Positions 46,426 to 57,333 are shown, counted from the first letter of the stretch. The stretch is 64,000 nt of DNA from Pseudoalteromonas luteoviolacea NCIMB 1942 (GCF_001625595.1 NZ_AUXT01000112.1:88931-152930); one strand, 5' to 3'. The notes: generated by a model not told the origin, from the sequence alone. Numbers and translations: made by a program.

Positions 46426-47848
46426 GTATCGCCGAGCTATGAGACGAATTAACACTATTCATTTTATTGGAATTGGTGGTGCCGGTATGGGCGGTATTGC
46501 AGAAGTTTTGGCATATGAAGGTTATCGAATAACAGGCTCTGATATTGCTCAAAACGCAATGACGCAAAGGTTATTGAAAGTTGGCGCAGAAATATTTATT
46601 GGCCATGATGCTAACAACGTTAAAGATGCAGATGTCGTGGTTGTATCTAGCGCTATTGATACGACTAACCCAGAAATCATTGCGGCCAAGCAGGCGCGCA
46701 CGCCAGTTGTAAGGCGCGCTGAGATGTTGGCTGAATTGATGCGCTTTAGGCATGGTATTGCAGTTGCTGGAACCCACGGAAAAACAACAACAACAAGTTT
46801 GGTGGCAAGTATTTTCGCTGAAGCTAAGCTCGATCCGACCTTTATTATCGGTGGTCTGCTTAATAGCGCGGGAAGTAATGCAAAAGTTGGTACAAGCGAT
46901 GTATTAATTGCGGAAGCAGATGAAAGCGATGCTTCTTTCTTGCATCTTCAGCCAATGGCTTCTGTTATTACCAATATTGAAGCTGACCATATGGATACAT
47001 ATGGCGGGGATTTTGAAAAGCTCAAAGATACCTACATAGAATTTATTCACAATTTACCATTTTATGGTTTAGCTGTGGTGTGTATCGATTCTCCAGTTGT
47101 GCGTGAGCTGCTCCCACGCTTCGCTAGACCGACAATCACATACGGTGAGAGTGAAGATGCAGATTATCGCATGACCGACTATGTCCAAGAAGTAGGAAGC
47201 TGCCGTTTTACTGTGTTACACAAATCAGGCTCAAGTATGGATATTCAGCTCAATATGCCCGGTAAACACAATGCGTTAAATGCGACAGCAGCAATAGCGA
47301 TAGCTAAGGATCATGAGATCGAAACCATTGCTATTCAAAATGCATTACAGGATTTTGCCGGTATTGGACGTCGCTTCCAGCACTATGGAACCTTTAGCCG
47401 TGAAGATAGCAGTGCGATGTTAGTTGACGATTACGGCCATCATCCCTCAGAGGTTGCTGTAACTATTCAGGCTGCTAGAGCCGGTTGGCCAGATAAGCGT
47501 CTGGTAATGCTTTACCAACCGCATAGGTACACAAGAACAAGAGACCTTTATGAAGAGTTTGTTAAAGTACTTTCAGAGGTGGATCAGCTCATATTATTAG
47601 ATGTGTATAGTGCGGGTGAGAGTCCGATTGTTGGTGCGGATAGTAAAGCGCTATGTCGCAGTTTAAGACAGCGAGGAGTTGAGCCAATTCATATCGCAGA
47701 TCATAGTGAGCTATTTAGCGTGCTTGCTGATGTTATCCAAGATAACGATTTAGTGATTACACAAGGGGCAGGTAACATCGGTCAAATTGTGAAGAAATTA
47801 GCTGCGACGGAGCTATCAAAAGAAAGGCTGAGGTTAGAAAGTTTATGA
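46412..47848 (+). CDS. murC: UDP-MurNAc L-alanine ligase MurC
   Basis: First amino-acid ligase of the Mur pathway; 478 aa from the GTG chosen. [21 protein letters not shown] binding block, ATP loop [26 protein letters not shown] and [10 protein letters not shown] are seen. The start is not certain: GTG 46412 has AAGAG near it and gives a leader like E. coli MurC, while ATG 46439 has no clear ribosome site. Overlaps ddlB by 4 bp. Confidence 0.95.
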   Translation: MKENKYRRAMRRINTIHFIGIGGAGMGGIAEVLAYEGYRITGSDIAQNAMTQRLLKVGAEIFIGHDANNVKDADVVVVSSAIDTTNPEIIAAKQARTPVVRRAEMLAELMRFRHGIAVAGTHGKTTTTSLVASIFAEAKLDPTFIIGGLLNSAGSNAKVGTSDVLIAEADESDASFLHLQPMASVITNIEADHMDTYGGDFEKLKDTYIEFIHNLPFYGLAVVCIDSPVVRELLPRFARPTITYGESEDADYRMTDYVQEVGSCRFTVLHKSGSSMDIQLNMPGKHNALNATAAIAIAKDHEIETIAIQNALQDFAGIGRRFQHYGTFSREDSSAMLVDDYGHHPSEVAVTIQAARAGWPDKRLVMLYQPHRYTRTRDLYEEFVKVLSEVDQLILLDVYSAGESPIVGADSKALCRSLRQRGVEPIHIADHSELFSVLADVIQDNDLVITQGAGNIGQIVKKLAATELSKERLRLESL

Positions 47849-48753
47849 GCAAGTTTGGTAAAGTAGCCGTTTTATTGGGCGGCAGCTCAGCCGAGAGGGA
47901 AGTTTCCTTAGCATCGGGTGAAGCGGTGCTGGATGCCCTGAAACGTGAGGCAGTGAATGCAATTGCCTTTGACCCCGCGCAGCGCAATATATGGGATCTG
48001 AAAACCTTAGGAATAGAAAGAGTATTTATCGCCTTGCATGGTCGCGGTGGAGAAGATGGCACTGTGCAAGGGGCTTTGGAGTTTATGGGCATTCCTTACA
48101 CAGGCAGTGGTGTCTTAGGCAGTGCGTTGGCGATGGACAAAATTAGATGTAAGCATTTATTCCAATCTGCCAAATTGAGTACGGCAAAATATGCTGTTGT
48201 TGATAATCAAAGCGGGTTTGACGCCAAAGCCATTATCAAAGAGTTGGGTTCTGTGATGGTAAAACCCAGCCATGAAGGTTCAAGCGTTGGGATGGCTAGA
48301 GCTGATGATGAAGTTACTCTGACCGAAGCGTTGAGCAATGCTTTTAAATTTGATAGTCAGGTGCTGGTCGAACAGTGGATTGAAGGGCGTGAATTTACAG
48401 TGGCAGTGCTAGATGGTCAGGCTTTACCTGTCATTGAAATGCGCACACCACGCAGTTTTTACGACTATGAAGCGAAATATAAAGAAAATACCACCGAGTA
48501 TATTTGTCCGGCCGATATAAGCTTGGCTTTTGCAGAACAATTACAAGTCATGGCAAGTCATGCCTTTGAGCTGGTGGGTGCGACGGGTTGGGGCCGCGTC
48601 GACGCGATGCAAGATGTAAATGGTCAATTTTATTTGCTAGAAGTCAATACTGTACCTGGGATGACCGAGACGTCATTGGTACCTAAAGCAGCCAAAGTCG
48701 AAGGGATGACATTTGACCAGTTAGTTATTCGTATTTTGGAGCAAACAGTTTAA
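47845..48753 (+). CDS. ddlB: D-alanine-D-alanine ligase DdlB
   Basis: ATP-grasp enzyme joining two D-alanines for the pentapeptide; 302 aa (E. coli DdlB 306). N-terminal [39 protein letters not shown] split over 61-83, and catalytic [18 protein letters not shown]. Stop and ftsQ start are separated by one base. Confidence 0.97.
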   Translation: MSKFGKVAVLLGGSSAEREVSLASGEAVLDALKREAVNAIAFDPAQRNIWDLKTLGIERVFIALHGRGGEDGTVQGALEFMGIPYTGSGVLGSALAMDKIRCKHLFQSAKLSTAKYAVVDNQSGFDAKAIIKELGSVMVKPSHEGSSVGMARADDEVTLTEALSNAFKFDSQVLVEQWIEGREFTVAVLDGQALPVIEMRTPRSFYDYEAKYKENTTEYICPADISLAFAEQLQVMASHAFELVGATGWGRVDAMQDVNGQFYLLEVNTVPGMTETSLVPKAAKVEGMTFDQLVIRILEQTV

Positions 48754-48754
48754 G

Positions 48755-49534
48755 ATGCGCCAAAATTTGCAAAAAGCCATATTAAACCTTAGGGCCTTAA
48801 ATTGGTCCATTATACTTGGTATGAGCTTTTTCTTGTGTGTTTTGCTTGTGTTATCTCGCAGTTTTTACTGGGTGAGTGACTGGCTAGTTGAACATAGGGA
48901 TGCGCAAATTAAAACCCTAACCGTGTTAGGGGAGCCGTACTATACCAGTGAGCAGGCAATTGTTGCGGCGATTAGCGAAGCTGATCTGAGAAGCTTCTTT
49001 AAACTGGATGTTAAAACAGTTCAAACTTCAGTCAAGTCTTTGCCATGGGTTGCTTCTGTATCAGTGCGTAAGCAATGGCCGGATACGATACAAATTTATG
49101 TCACAGAGCACACGCCTGTGGCGTTTTGGAACAGTGACTCGCTGCTCAATGAAAGTGGACTTATTTTTCAAGCGAGTAGTAATAAGTTACCAGATGGGTT
49201 ACCACAACTATATGGCCCTGAAGGAAGCGAGAGAGAGGCATGGGAAACTTTTTTACAGCTAAAAGAAATGCTGGCTGTCAACTCATTTGAGTTAACCAGT
49301 TTGGCCTTGTCCGAGCGGTTTGCTTGGCAATTGTGGTTGAAAAATGGCATTAAGCTTAATTTAGGTCGAGAAGAAAAAGCAAAGAGAGTGCAACGGTTCA
49401 TCGATGTTTATCCATTGTTACAACGCCCTGAAGGGGCTCAGCTCGATGTGATCGATTTGCGATATGATACAGGGCTGGCGGTAAGTTGGAGATATCCCCA
49501 GACACAAGAACATAAAGAAAAGAGTAAAGCATGA
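48755..49534 (+). CDS. ftsQ: Cell division protein FtsQ
   Basis: Bitopic divisome protein that recruits FtsB and FtsL; 259 aa. One helix (about 17-37, WSIILGMSFFLCVLLVLSRS), a POTRA domain (about 52-125, SVRKQWPDTIQIYVTEHTPVAFW) and the beta domain with an ERFAWQLWLKNGIKLNLGR block. Overlaps ftsA by 4 bp. Confidence 0.96.
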   Translation: MRQNLQKAILNLRALNWSIILGMSFFLCVLLVLSRSFYWVSDWLVEHRDAQIKTLTVLGEPYYTSEQAIVAAISEADLRSFFKLDVKTVQTSVKSLPWVASVSVRKQWPDTIQIYVTEHTPVAFWNSDSLLNESGLIFQASSNKLPDGLPQLYGPEGSEREAWETFLQLKEMLAVNSFELTSLALSERFAWQLWLKNGIKLNLGREEKAKRVQRFIDVYPLLQRPEGAQLDVIDLRYDTGLAVSWRYPQTQEHKEKSKA

Positions 49535-50763
49535 CCAAGTCAGCAGAAAGAAACTTAGTGATAGGGCTAGATGTGGGAACAGCAAAAGTTGTTGCTACAG
49601 TGGGTGAGATCACACCGGATAATCAGTTAAGTATTGTTGGCGTTGGCAACCAAGTGGCGCACGGTATGGACAAAGGTGGCGTAAACGACCTTAACTTGGT
49701 ATCTGACTCGATTAAACGCGCGATTGATGAAGCTGAATTAATGGCTGATTGTCGCATTAGTTCAGTGTATTTAGGTATTTCTGGAAAGCACATTCAATGC
49801 CAGAACGAAAGCGGCGTCGTCGCCATTAATAATGCGGAAGTGACGGATGATGACATTGCAAATGTGATCCATATTGCTCGTTCTGTGCCGATTTCGGCGG
49901 AGCGGAAGATGCTGCACTCACTCCCGCAAGAATATAGTATCGACATGCAAGAGGGTATTAAAAACCCGCTCGGTATGAGTGGGGTGAGGATGGAAGCCAA
50001 AGCGCATATCATCACCTGCTCTAACGATATGGCAAAAAATATTGAGAAATGCGTTGAGCGTTGCGGGTTAGATGTAGACCAGCTTACTTTTACTGCACTT
50101 GCCTCGTGTTACTCAGTATTGACTGAAGATGAAAAGGAACTGGGTGTTGCCGTTGTGGATCTCGGTGGCGGTACGATGGATATCGCGATATACGTTAATG
50201 GTGCGCTACGCCATACCGCTGTGATCCCAGTAGCTGGTAACCAAGTAACAGGTGATATTGCAAAAATATTTAGAACACCTATCTCACATGCTGAGTCTTT
50301 GAAGGTACAATATGCGTTTGCAAGTAGCCAGATGGCCAGTGCTGAGGAGACAATTGAAGTACCTAGTGTCGGTGGTCGCCCTTCAAGAATTATGTCTAGG
50401 CATACTTTATCTGAGGTCGTAGAACCCAGATTCAGAGAATTATTTGAACTTGTTCAAGAAGAAATTCGCCGTTCTGGTTTTGAAGATCAAATCGCGGCTG
50501 GCGTTGTTTTAACAGGTGGTAGCGCCAAAATGAAAGGGGCTTTGGAAGTGGCAGAAGACATTTTCCAAATGCCAGTAAGGATAGGAAACCCTGTTGGGAT
50601 CACAGGATTAACAGATTATGTTGATGATCCGGCATATGCAACAGCGGTAGGTTTGTTACAATACGGCCGAACGCTGCAAGCCAAAAATGCACAAAAGGCG
50701 AAAGTTGATGCCGAAGAAGGTTGGTGGAGCCGAATTACTAAATGGTTCCAAGGTGAGTTTTAA
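49531..50763 (+). CDS. ftsA: Cell division protein FtsA
   Basis: Actin-like protein that tethers FtsZ to the membrane; 410 aa. Actin-fold blocks are VIGLDVGTAKVVATVGE, VAVVDLGGGTMDIAIY and AAGVVLTGGSAKMKG. The C-terminal amphipathic membrane-targeting helix is visible in WWSRITKWFQGEF. ftsZ follows after 21 bp. Confidence 0.97.
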   Translation: MTKSAERNLVIGLDVGTAKVVATVGEITPDNQLSIVGVGNQVAHGMDKGGVNDLNLVSDSIKRAIDEAELMADCRISSVYLGISGKHIQCQNESGVVAINNAEVTDDDIANVIHIARSVPISAERKMLHSLPQEYSIDMQEGIKNPLGMSGVRMEAKAHIITCSNDMAKNIEKCVERCGLDVDQLTFTALASCYSVLTEDEKELGVAVVDLGGGTMDIAIYVNGALRHTAVIPVAGNQVTGDIAKIFRTPISHAESLKVQYAFASSQMASAEETIEVPSVGGRPSRIMSRHTLSEVVEPRFRELFELVQEEIRRSGFEDQIAAGVVLTGGSAKMKGALEVAEDIFQMPVRIGNPVGITGLTDYVDDPAYATAVGLLQYGRTLQAKNAQKAKVDAEEGWWSRITKWFQGEF

Positions 50764-50784
50764 AGCTCAAGTCGGAGAGTGAAG

Positions 50785-52044
50785 ATGTTTGATATTATGG
50801 AACAACACGGCGAAGAGGCCGTAATTAAAGTAATTGGTGTTGGCGGCGGTGGAGGCAACGCTGTCGAGCACATGGTAAAACAAGAAATAGAAGGTGTGCG
50901 CTTTATTGTTGCTAACACAGATGCACAGGCGCTAAGAAAGTCGTCAGCAGACGTAACGGTGCAGTTAGGCACGCAAATTACTCAGGGCCTAGGCGCGGGT
51001 GCAAACCCAGAGGTTGGTAAAAAAGCTGCTGAAGAAGATGTTGAAACGATAAAAGCGAGCCTTGAAGGCGCTGATATGGTTTTCATCGCAGCAGGTATGG
51101 GTGGTGGTACTGGTACTGGTGCTGCCCCAGTGGTTGCACGCGTAGCGAAAGAACTAGGTATCTTGACAGTTGCTGTTGTAACGCGTCCTTTCGATTTAGA
51201 AGGCAAGAAGCGCATGGCAGCTGCTGACCATGGGATTGGTGAGTTGTCAGAAATTGTAGACTCACTTATAACAATTCCTAACAACAAGTTACTGAAGGTT
51301 TTAGGTAAAGGTACTACATTATTAGATGCCTTCGCTAAAGCTAATGATGTGCTTTACGGCGCTGTACAAGGGATAGCCGAGCTTATCACTCGTTCAGGTT
51401 TGATTAACGTTGACTTTGCTGATGTAAGAACAGTGATGTCAGCAATGGGCACAGCCATGATGGGCACAGCTGCTGCATCTGGACCAGACCGTGCACAAGA
51501 AGCGGCAGAAGCTGCTATTTCAAGTCCGTTACTTGAGGATGTAGACCTGACTGGTGCAAAAGGTATCTTGGTTAACATTACCGCTGGTATGGATATTACC
51601 ATCGAAGAATTTGAAGTTGTTGGTAATCATGTGAAGGCACTTGCTTCGGAAAATGCGACGGTAGTTGTGGGTGCTGTCATTGATCCTGAAATGAGTGACG
51701 AACTAAGAGTTACAGTTGTTGCAACGGGACTTGGTGGTGAGCGCAAGCCGCAGTTTGGTATCGTTGACAATGGCCTTCAGGGTTTTTCGGGTCAGGTTAG
51801 CACTGGGAAAGGTACAGGTACTAATGGGCCTGGCTTTATCAGTGAGGAAACGATTCCGAGCTTTGGTGGTGCTGGCAATAAACCTGTAGAAGCGCTTGGC
51901 GGTAAAGACACAGGTGCGAGTATCGCTGGAGAACAAGGTGTGAAACCACCAAAAGATTCAGAGAGCACAGTAAAAGATACTGGTGATAAAGAAAAAGGTG
52001 ACTACTTTGACATTCCAGCCTTCTTAAGAAAGCAGTCTGATTAA
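50785..52044 (+). CDS. ftsZ: Cell division protein FtsZ
   Basis: Tubulin-like GTPase forming the Z ring; 419 aa. GTP-binding blocks [15 protein letters not shown] and tubulin signature [12 protein letters not shown]7-loop [13 protein letters not shown] linker of about 75 aa rich in G, K and T precedes the conserved C-terminal peptide [14 protein letters not shown], which binds FtsA and ZipA. ATG 50785 has GGAG seven bases upstream and gives MFDIMEQ as in relatives; a GTG six bases earlier is rejected. Confidence 0.98.
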   Translation: MFDIMEQHGEEAVIKVIGVGGGGGNAVEHMVKQEIEGVRFIVANTDAQALRKSSADVTVQLGTQITQGLGAGANPEVGKKAAEEDVETIKASLEGADMVFIAAGMGGGTGTGAAPVVARVAKELGILTVAVVTRPFDLEGKKRMAAADHGIGELSEIVDSLITIPNNKLLKVLGKGTTLLDAFAKANDVLYGAVQGIAELITRSGLINVDFADVRTVMSAMGTAMMGTAAASGPDRAQEAAEAAISSPLLEDVDLTGAKGILVNITAGMDITIEEFEVVGNHVKALASENATVVVGAVIDPEMSDELRVTVVATGLGGERKPQFGIVDNGLQGFSGQVSTGKGTGTNGPGFISEETIPSFGGAGNKPVEALGGKDTGASIAGEQGVKPPKDSESTVKDTGDKEKGDYFDIPAFLRKQSD

Positions 52045-52076
52045 AAAGTAGTTAAACCAGAGTAAAAAATAGACAA

Positions 52077-52106
52077 TTGGCAGGGTGCACTAATTTGTGA
52101 TAAACT
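52077..52106 (+). promoter_or_regulatory. Candidate lpxC promoter
   Basis: TTGGCA (52077-52082), 18 bp, TAAACT (52101-52106) preceded by TGA, an extended -10. It stands in the 95-bp ftsZ-lpxC gap, 33 bp before the lpxC ATG. It would allow lpxC to be expressed apart from the dcw operon; no terminator is seen after ftsZ. Confidence 0.5.
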
Positions 52107-52139
52107 CCGCCGTCTATCCAATTTAAAGTGGGCGAATAT

Positions 52140-53063
52140 ATGATTAAACAACGTACAATTGCAGAAGTTGTTAAAGCCACAGGTGTAGGTTTACACAAAG
52201 GTGAAAAGGTCACGATCACTCTCCGACCTGCGAGCGCAAATACAGGGGTTGTATTTCGTCGCGTAGATCTAGACCCAGTTGTCGACTTCGAGACAACGCC
52301 TGAAGCTGTGGGTGATACGCAATTATGTACTTGTTTAACAAATAAAGATGGTGTTCGCTTATCAACGACAGAACATTTAATTGCAGCTGTCGCCGCTTTA
52401 GGTATAGATAACTTAATTGTTGAGCTAGATAGTGCTGAAGTACCAATTATGGATGGTAGTGCATTACCATTCATTTATTTGCTTCAGAAAGGTGGCATTG
52501 CTGAATTGAATGTTGCTAAACGCTTCATCCGTATTAAAGAAAAAGTGCGGGTTGAAGACGGAGATAAGTGGGCAGAGATCGAGTCATATGATGGCTTCCA
52601 TATCGACTTTGAAATTGCCTTTGACCACCCTGCTATCAACGCCAGTCGTCAGCGTATTGGACTAGATATTACAGCTCAAAGTTTCACTCAAGAAATCAGT
52701 AGAGCACGTACTTTTGGCTTTATGAAAGACATTGAGTATATGCATGCCAATAATCTTGCACTTGGTGGAAGTATGGATAATGCGGTAGTACTGGATGATT
52801 TTAAGGTTCTAAATCCAAACGGCTTAAGATATAAAGACGAGTTCGTAAAACACAAGATCCTTGATTGCGTCGGCGACCTATTTATGACTGGCTATAACAT
52901 TCTTGGTAAAATGACTTGCTACAAATCAGGCCACGGCTTGAATAACAAATTACTTCGTGAAATTATGGCCAATGAAAATGCATGGGAATGGGTCACATTT
53001 GATGAGCCTGTAACAATGCCAGCACCAGGGTTAGAAGCTGGTCAACAGCTTTCAACAGTATAA
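52140..53063 (+). CDS. lpxC: UDP-3-O-acyl-GlcNAc deacetylase LpxC
   Basis: Zn-dependent deacetylase, first committed step of lipid A synthesis; 307 aa (E. coli 305). Zinc-ligand blocks are [17 protein letters not shown] and [22 protein letters not shown] and [14 protein letters not shown] are further family blocks. ATG 52140 starts MIKQRT as in E. coli; an upstream GTG at 52128 is rejected. Ends at a strong terminator. Confidence 0.98.
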   Translation: MIKQRTIAEVVKATGVGLHKGEKVTITLRPASANTGVVFRRVDLDPVVDFETTPEAVGDTQLCTCLTNKDGVRLSTTEHLIAAVAALGIDNLIVELDSAEVPIMDGSALPFIYLLQKGGIAELNVAKRFIRIKEKVRVEDGDKWAEIESYDGFHIDFEIAFDHPAINASRQRIGLDITAQSFTQEISRARTFGFMKDIEYMHANNLALGGSMDNAVVLDDFKVLNPNGLRYKDEFVKHKILDCVGDLFMTGYNILGKMTCYKSGHGLNNKLLREIMANENAWEWVTFDEPVTMPAPGLEAGQQLSTV

Positions 53064-53093
53064 AAAAATGACGCGGTAGCGTCATTTTTTTTT
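53062..53093. terminator. Bidirectional terminator lpxC/dciA
   Basis: TGACGC (53069-53074), loop GGTA, GCGTCA (53079-53084), with seven A before and nine T after. It ends the dcw-lpxC transcript and probably dciA from the other side. Confidence 0.95.
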
Positions 53094-53111
53094 GCCCTAA
53101 GCTATTTTAAT

Positions 53112-53591
53112 TCAGTCTTTATTATCTCGATTATGGCTGGCAAGTTTTAACAGCTTTTCTCTCAAACCTGGCGGAGCATTTTCTGCGAGCTGAGATAATT
53201 GGTCGGCGGTTGCTTGGCTCAAGCCTGGGTTGTTTTTGGGCGGAGGAGATGGTTCAATGACTCGTTGTAAACGTTGTTGTGCCTCAGGGTTTGATGTAAT
53301 TTTAACTTGACCACAGTCGTGTAAACCAGATTGCCTAAACGCAGATAAAATCTCCATTTTTAAATAACCTAACCGAGTCGCCAACGTCGCCGAGGCTGCT
53401 TCAATATACAAAGTGCCTTGCGTATAGTTTGCAACGCGACATTTCTTGCTGAGAATTGGCCCTAAGGCATGCTCTAAAGGGGCTTGCAGTGAATTGATGT
53501 CTTGCGCTTTTTCGACATAGTTAGATAATTTATCTGACCACTTGGGTGCTAGCTCTGACAAGGGCTTAGGGTTAAATCGATTTTTCGTCAT
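53112..53591 (-). CDS. dciA: DUF721 protein, DciA-type helicase loader
   Basis: 159-aa DUF721 protein. DciA is the ancestral bacterial factor that helps load the replicative helicase DnaB, in species without phage-derived DnaC or DnaI. The DUF721 core is at about 25-105 (LEHALGPILSKKCRVANYTQGTLYIEAASATLATRLGYLK region, with hydrophobic alternation). The C-terminal part is proline- and leucine-rich. It is the only minus-strand gene between lpxC and secA, in the slot that holds secM in enterics. No dnaC is in view to test the helicase-loader inference. Confidence 0.82.
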   Translation of the reverse strand: MTKNRFNPKPLSELAPKWSDKLSNYVEKAQDINSLQAPLEHALGPILSKKCRVANYTQGTLYIEAASATLATRLGYLKMEILSAFRQSGLHDCGQVKITSNPEAQQRLQRVIEPSPPPKNNPGLSQATADQLSQLAENAPPGLREKLLKLASHNRDNKD

Positions 53592-54083
53592 GGCTCACCC
53601 TTATGTTTAAAAGTTAGTCTCTAAATTTGAATATGCCTCTGCGAAATACGGGGGAATATTACTGCTTTGGTCTTCAATATTATATATTGCTTCACTATAT
53701 ATTGCTTCACTATATATTGCTTCAAAACATAGCCGCAAATATTACTAGATAGGGATTGAACGAATGCCGTACACTTGAACTCGGAGTTGGTAGCCCCCAT
53801 ATTATGCTAATCATCGAACATTAACGTCATATCTCTGGTGTATGATTACAGAAAATGACGCGAGTACTAGAGTGTTTTCAAACAACCTTGCTGGTGCATA
53901 TTTTATTAAATAGGAACAGTTTTCGCTTTGGTGGTTTGCAGATGCGCATAGTCTGGTATGATAGGGTATAAATTTATACTCGGCACATAGCACAAATTCG
54001 ACTTTGTCGCCAACAGGACTAGTAAGCCTATTGGAATTCGCGAATGCACGGGCTTACAAATATAAGATTGAAATGGTTTAAAC
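53592..54083 (+). promoter_or_regulatory. dciA-secA intergenic region: repeats, promoter, secA leader
   Basis: This 492-bp gap has no ORF of 60 codons or more on the plus strand that looks real. It contains a triple 15-bp repeat (53681-53725), a candidate promoter TTTGCA (53935-53940)-16 bp-TATGAT (53957-53962) with extended TGG, and a leader of about 115 nt. The leader holds GTAAGCC (54022-54028) pairing with GGCTTAC (54051-54057), with an inner palindrome ATTCGCGAAT (54036-54045). A 16-codon ORF (54044-54094) overlaps the secA start. No canonical ribosome site precedes secA. Confidence 0.45.
53681..53725 (+). repeat. Three tandem 15-bp repeats upstream of secA
   Basis: TATATATTGCTTCAC at 53681-53695 and 53696-53710, then TATATATTGCTTCAA at 53711-53725: three uninterrupted copies with a single base change. 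They lie about 90 bp upstream of the dciA start and 360 bp upstream of secA. Confidence 0.97.
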
Positions 54084-56792
54084 ATGATAACTAAAATTTT
54101 TACCAAAATTTTTGGTAGCCGTAACGACCGGATGATCAAAAATTTACGCAAGACGGTCGCTTTAGTTAATGCTTTAGAAGAGCAGTATAGCAAGCTATCT
54201 GATGAACAACTAAAAGCAAAAACAGCAGAGTTTAGACAAAGATTTGAGCAGGGAACCAGCTTAGACGAATTACTTCCTGAGGCATTCGCTACTGTTCGTG
54301 AAGCATCAAAACGAGTCTTTGAAATGCGTCACTTTGACGTCCAAATGATAGGCGGCATGGTGCTGCATCAAGGTCGCATTTCTGAGATGCGTACGGGTGA
54401 AGGTAAAACACTGACAGCGACGTTACCTGCATATCTAAATGGATTAACGGGGAAAGGTGTACACGTCATTACGGTAAATGATTACCTTGCCAAACGAGAT
54501 GCCGAAAATAACCGCCCGCTATTTGAATTCTTGGGTCTATCAGTAGGTTGTAATATACCTGGAATGATGCCGGCTCAGAAAAAAGAAGCATACGCAGCAG
54601 ATATCACATACGGAACCAACAATGAGTTTGGCTTTGATTATCTACGTGACAATATGGCTTTCAGCATTGAAGAGCGTGTTCAGCGTCCATTGCATTACGC
54701 AGTTGTGGATGAGGTCGATTCAATCCTTATTGATGAGGCTAGAACACCACTTATTATTTCAGGCCCAGCTGAAGATAGCTCTGAACTCTACACGCAGATA
54801 AATAAAATAGTACCTGAGTTAGTTCAGCAAGAAAAAGAAGATGAAGAGGGTGTAGAAGGCGATGGTGACTACACCATCGACGAAAAGTCTAAGCAGGCGC
54901 ATTTGACTGAGCGTGGTCAGGTTAAGGTAGAAGAGCTGCTCATCAAGCACGGCCTGATCGACGAAGATGATTCTTTGTACTCAGCGGGTAATATTACTTT
55001 ATTGAGCCATGTTTATGCTGCACTGAGAGCTCATAAACTGTATCAAAAAGATGTTGATTACGTCGTCAAAGATAATGAGGTTATCATTGTTGATGAACAT
55101 ACTGGCCGTACAATGGAAGGCCGTCGATGGTCTGAAGGCTTGCACCAAGCTGTTGAAGCAAAAGAAGGTGTACGCATTCAAAACGAGAACCAAACATTGG
55201 CCTCGATTACATTCCAAAACTACTTCCGATTGTATGACAAATTGTCAGGTATGACGGGTACAGCCGACACTGAGGCGTTTGAGTTCCAATCTATCTATGG
55301 TCTAGATACAGTTGTTATTCCAACTAATAAGCCGATGGTCCGAGATGATCGCGCAGATTTAGTTTACCTGACACAAGAAGAGAAGTTCGAAGCTATTTTG
55401 GCCGATATCAGAGACTGTCAAGAACGTGGTCAGCCTGTACTGGTAGGTACAATTTCAATTGAAAGCTCAGAGTATCTGTCACACTTCTTACGCAAAGAAA
55501 AAATTGAGCACAATGTACTGAATGCTAAATTCCATGCTCAAGAGGCTGACATTATTGCGGATGCAGGTCTACCAGGGTATGTTACCATCGCGACTAACAT
55601 GGCTGGCCGTGGTACAGATATTATGTTAGGCGGCAACTGGCAAAACGACATTGCGAAGATTGAGAGCCCGACCGAGGCGCAAATAGAAGACGCGAAAGCC
55701 AAATGGAAAGAACTACACGATAAGGTATTAGAAGCCGGTGGTTTACACATAATTGGTACTGAGCGACATGAATCGCGTCGTATTGATAATCAGCTACGTG
55801 GTCGTTCAGGCCGTCAGGGTGATGCTGGCTCAAGCCGCTTCTATTTGTCTATGGATGATGCTCTGATGCGTATATTTGCAGGTGAACGCATGACAACAAT
55901 GATGCGTAAGCTGGGTATGCAACGTGGTGAAGCAATTGAACATCCATGGGTCAACCGTGCGATTGAAAATGCGCAGCGTAAAGTAGAAGCGCGTAACTTT
56001 GATATTCGTAAACAGTTACTTGAATACGATGATGTTGCAAATGACCAACGTCGTGTCGTTTACGAGCAGCGTAACGAACTATTGGAAGAAGGTGATATTT
56101 CAGAGACAGTAAATGCGATTCGCAGCGATGTTGTGAACGGAATTATCGACCGTTTTATTCCACCACAAAGCTTAGCTGAAATGTGGGATATCCGGGGTCT
56201 GGAAGAGCGCTTAAAATCAGATTTACTGATAGAGATGCCAATTGCTAAATGGCTTGAAGAAGACAGTAAGTTGTATGAAGAGTCTCTTAGAGAGCGCATT
56301 ATTGAAGAAGCTGAGGTTGCATATAAACAGAAAGAAGAGCAAGTTGGTGCTGAAGTACTACGTCATTTCGAAAAAGCCGTGATGCTACAAAGCTTGGATC
56401 AACATTGGAAAGATCACTTGGCGGCAATGGACCATTTACGTCAAGGTATTCACCTTCGTGGGTATGCGCAAAAGAACCCTAAGCAAGAATATAAGCGAGA
56501 GTCATTCGAGCTATTTTCTAACATGCTTGAGACTCTAAAAGTTGACGTTGTTGGGGTACTCAGCAAAGTACAGGTGCGTGCAGAAGAAGATATTGAGAAA
56601 GTAGAAGAGCAACATCGTCGTAGTGAGCAAGTTCCTAAACAATACCAGCATGAAGAAGCTGAGAAGGTTGGCGGTGAAGCACCTCAAGGAGCAGCTGTGG
56701 CGGCACGTGCAGAACCTAAAGTCGGTCGAAATGAACCGTGTCCATGTGGTTCTGGTAAAAAGTACAAGCAGTGTTGCGGTAAGCTTAGCTAA
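54084..56792 (+). CDS. secA: Preprotein translocase ATPase SecA
   Basis: Motor ATPase driving proteins through SecYEG; 902 aa (E. coli 901). Walker [21 protein letters not shown]-like [34 protein letters not shown] and the C-terminal zinc motif [16 protein letters not shown], which binds SecB. The ATG has no clear ribosome site, and the leader is structured, both of which fit translational control of secA. mutT follows after a terminator-like hairpin. Confidence 0.98.
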   Translation: MITKIFTKIFGSRNDRMIKNLRKTVALVNALEEQYSKLSDEQLKAKTAEFRQRFEQGTSLDELLPEAFATVREASKRVFEMRHFDVQMIGGMVLHQGRISEMRTGEGKTLTATLPAYLNGLTGKGVHVITVNDYLAKRDAENNRPLFEFLGLSVGCNIPGMMPAQKKEAYAADITYGTNNEFGFDYLRDNMAFSIEERVQRPLHYAVVDEVDSILIDEARTPLIISGPAEDSSELYTQINKIVPELVQQEKEDEEGVEGDGDYTIDEKSKQAHLTERGQVKVEELLIKHGLIDEDDSLYSAGNITLLSHVYAALRAHKLYQKDVDYVVKDNEVIIVDEHTGRTMEGRRWSEGLHQAVEAKEGVRIQNENQTLASITFQNYFRLYDKLSGMTGTADTEAFEFQSIYGLDTVVIPTNKPMVRDDRADLVYLTQEEKFEAILADIRDCQERGQPVLVGTISIESSEYLSHFLRKEKIEHNVLNAKFHAQEADIIADAGLPGYVTIATNMAGRGTDIMLGGNWQNDIAKIESPTEAQIEDAKAKWKELHDKVLEAGGLHIIGTERHESRRIDNQLRGRSGRQGDAGSSRFYLSMDDALMRIFAGERMTTMMRKLGMQRGEAIEHPWVNRAIENAQRKVEARNFDIRKQLLEYDDVANDQRRVVYEQRNELLEEGDISETVNAIRSDVVNGIIDRFIPPQSLAEMWDIRGLEERLKSDLLIEMPIAKWLEEDSKLYEESLRERIIEEAEVAYKQKEEQVGAEVLRHFEKAVMLQSLDQHWKDHLAAMDHLRQGIHLRGYAQKNPKQEYKRESFELFSNMLETLKVDVVGVLSKVQVRAEEDIEKVEEQHRRSEQVPKQYQHEEAEKVGGEAPQGAAVAARAEPKVGRNEPCPCGSGKKYKQCCGKLS

Positions 56793-56814
56793 TCAGAAAT
56801 AAATAAGCATTATT

Positions 56815-56839
56815 AAAGCGGCCTTGTGTCGCTTTTTTT
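56815..56839 (+). terminator. secA terminator
   Basis: AAAGCG (56815-56820) pairs with CGCTTT (56830-56835) followed by more T, loop GCCTTGTGT. It stands 23 bp after secA and 14 bp before mutT, so mutT may depend on read-through. Confidence 0.8.
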
Positions 56840-56852
56840 ATGAGGATCAAAA

Positions 56853-57245
56853 ATGACTAAAAAAGTCGTGAACGTGGCCGTTGGCGTTATTTACGAACAA
56901 GGTAAATATTTTGTGTGTAAACGTTCTGAAGAGCAACACCAAGGGGGGCTATGGGAGTTCCCTGGTGGTAAAGTTGAGCCTGAGGAGAGTGTTGAGCTTG
57001 CTTTGCAGCGTGAATTATCAGAAGAGATAGGCATTCAAGTGACGGCTTCTATGCACTTGCTGACAATTGAGCATGATTACGGTGATAAACAGGTATGTTT
57101 GCATGTCCACGTTGTTGATCAGTTTTCCGGAAGACCGAGTGGATTAGAAGGCCAACCAAGTCAATGGGTGGACTATGATGAACTAAAAAGTCTCGAGTTT
57201 CCAAAAGCAAATCTTGCGATTATCGACGCGCTATCAACATTTTAA
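56853..57245 (+). CDS. mutT: 8-oxo-dGTP diphosphatase MutT
   Basis: Nudix hydrolase that removes oxidised dGTP from the nucleotide pool; 130 aa (E. coli 129). The Nudix box GGKVEPEESVELALQREL continues with SEEIG, giving the full GX5EX7REXXEEXG pattern. VAVGVIYEQGKYFVCKRSE and the secA neighbour match the enteric mutT position. GAGG lies ten bases before the ATG. Confidence 0.95.
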   Translation: MTKKVVNVAVGVIYEQGKYFVCKRSEEQHQGGLWEFPGGKVEPEESVELALQRELSEEIGIQVTASMHLLTIEHDYGDKQVCLHVHVVDQFSGRPSGLEGQPSQWVDYDELKSLEFPKANLAIIDALSTF

Positions 57246-57333
57246 TAAGCCGTTACAATTGTTTTCACTGCAAGTTGTAAAAACTTCAGTGGGCAGGGTA
57301 TGATTTGTGTATATAAAGTATGGAGTCAAAAAT

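Noticed and set aside
35378..53063. Search for cargo genes or insertions in the dcw cluster
   Set aside because: All genes from mraZ to lpxC are contiguous or overlapping in the standard order; nothing extra is inserted.
53811..54193. Two minus-strand ORFs in the dciA-secA gap
   Set aside because: They cross the secA promoter and the secA start and have no ribosome sites or family features.
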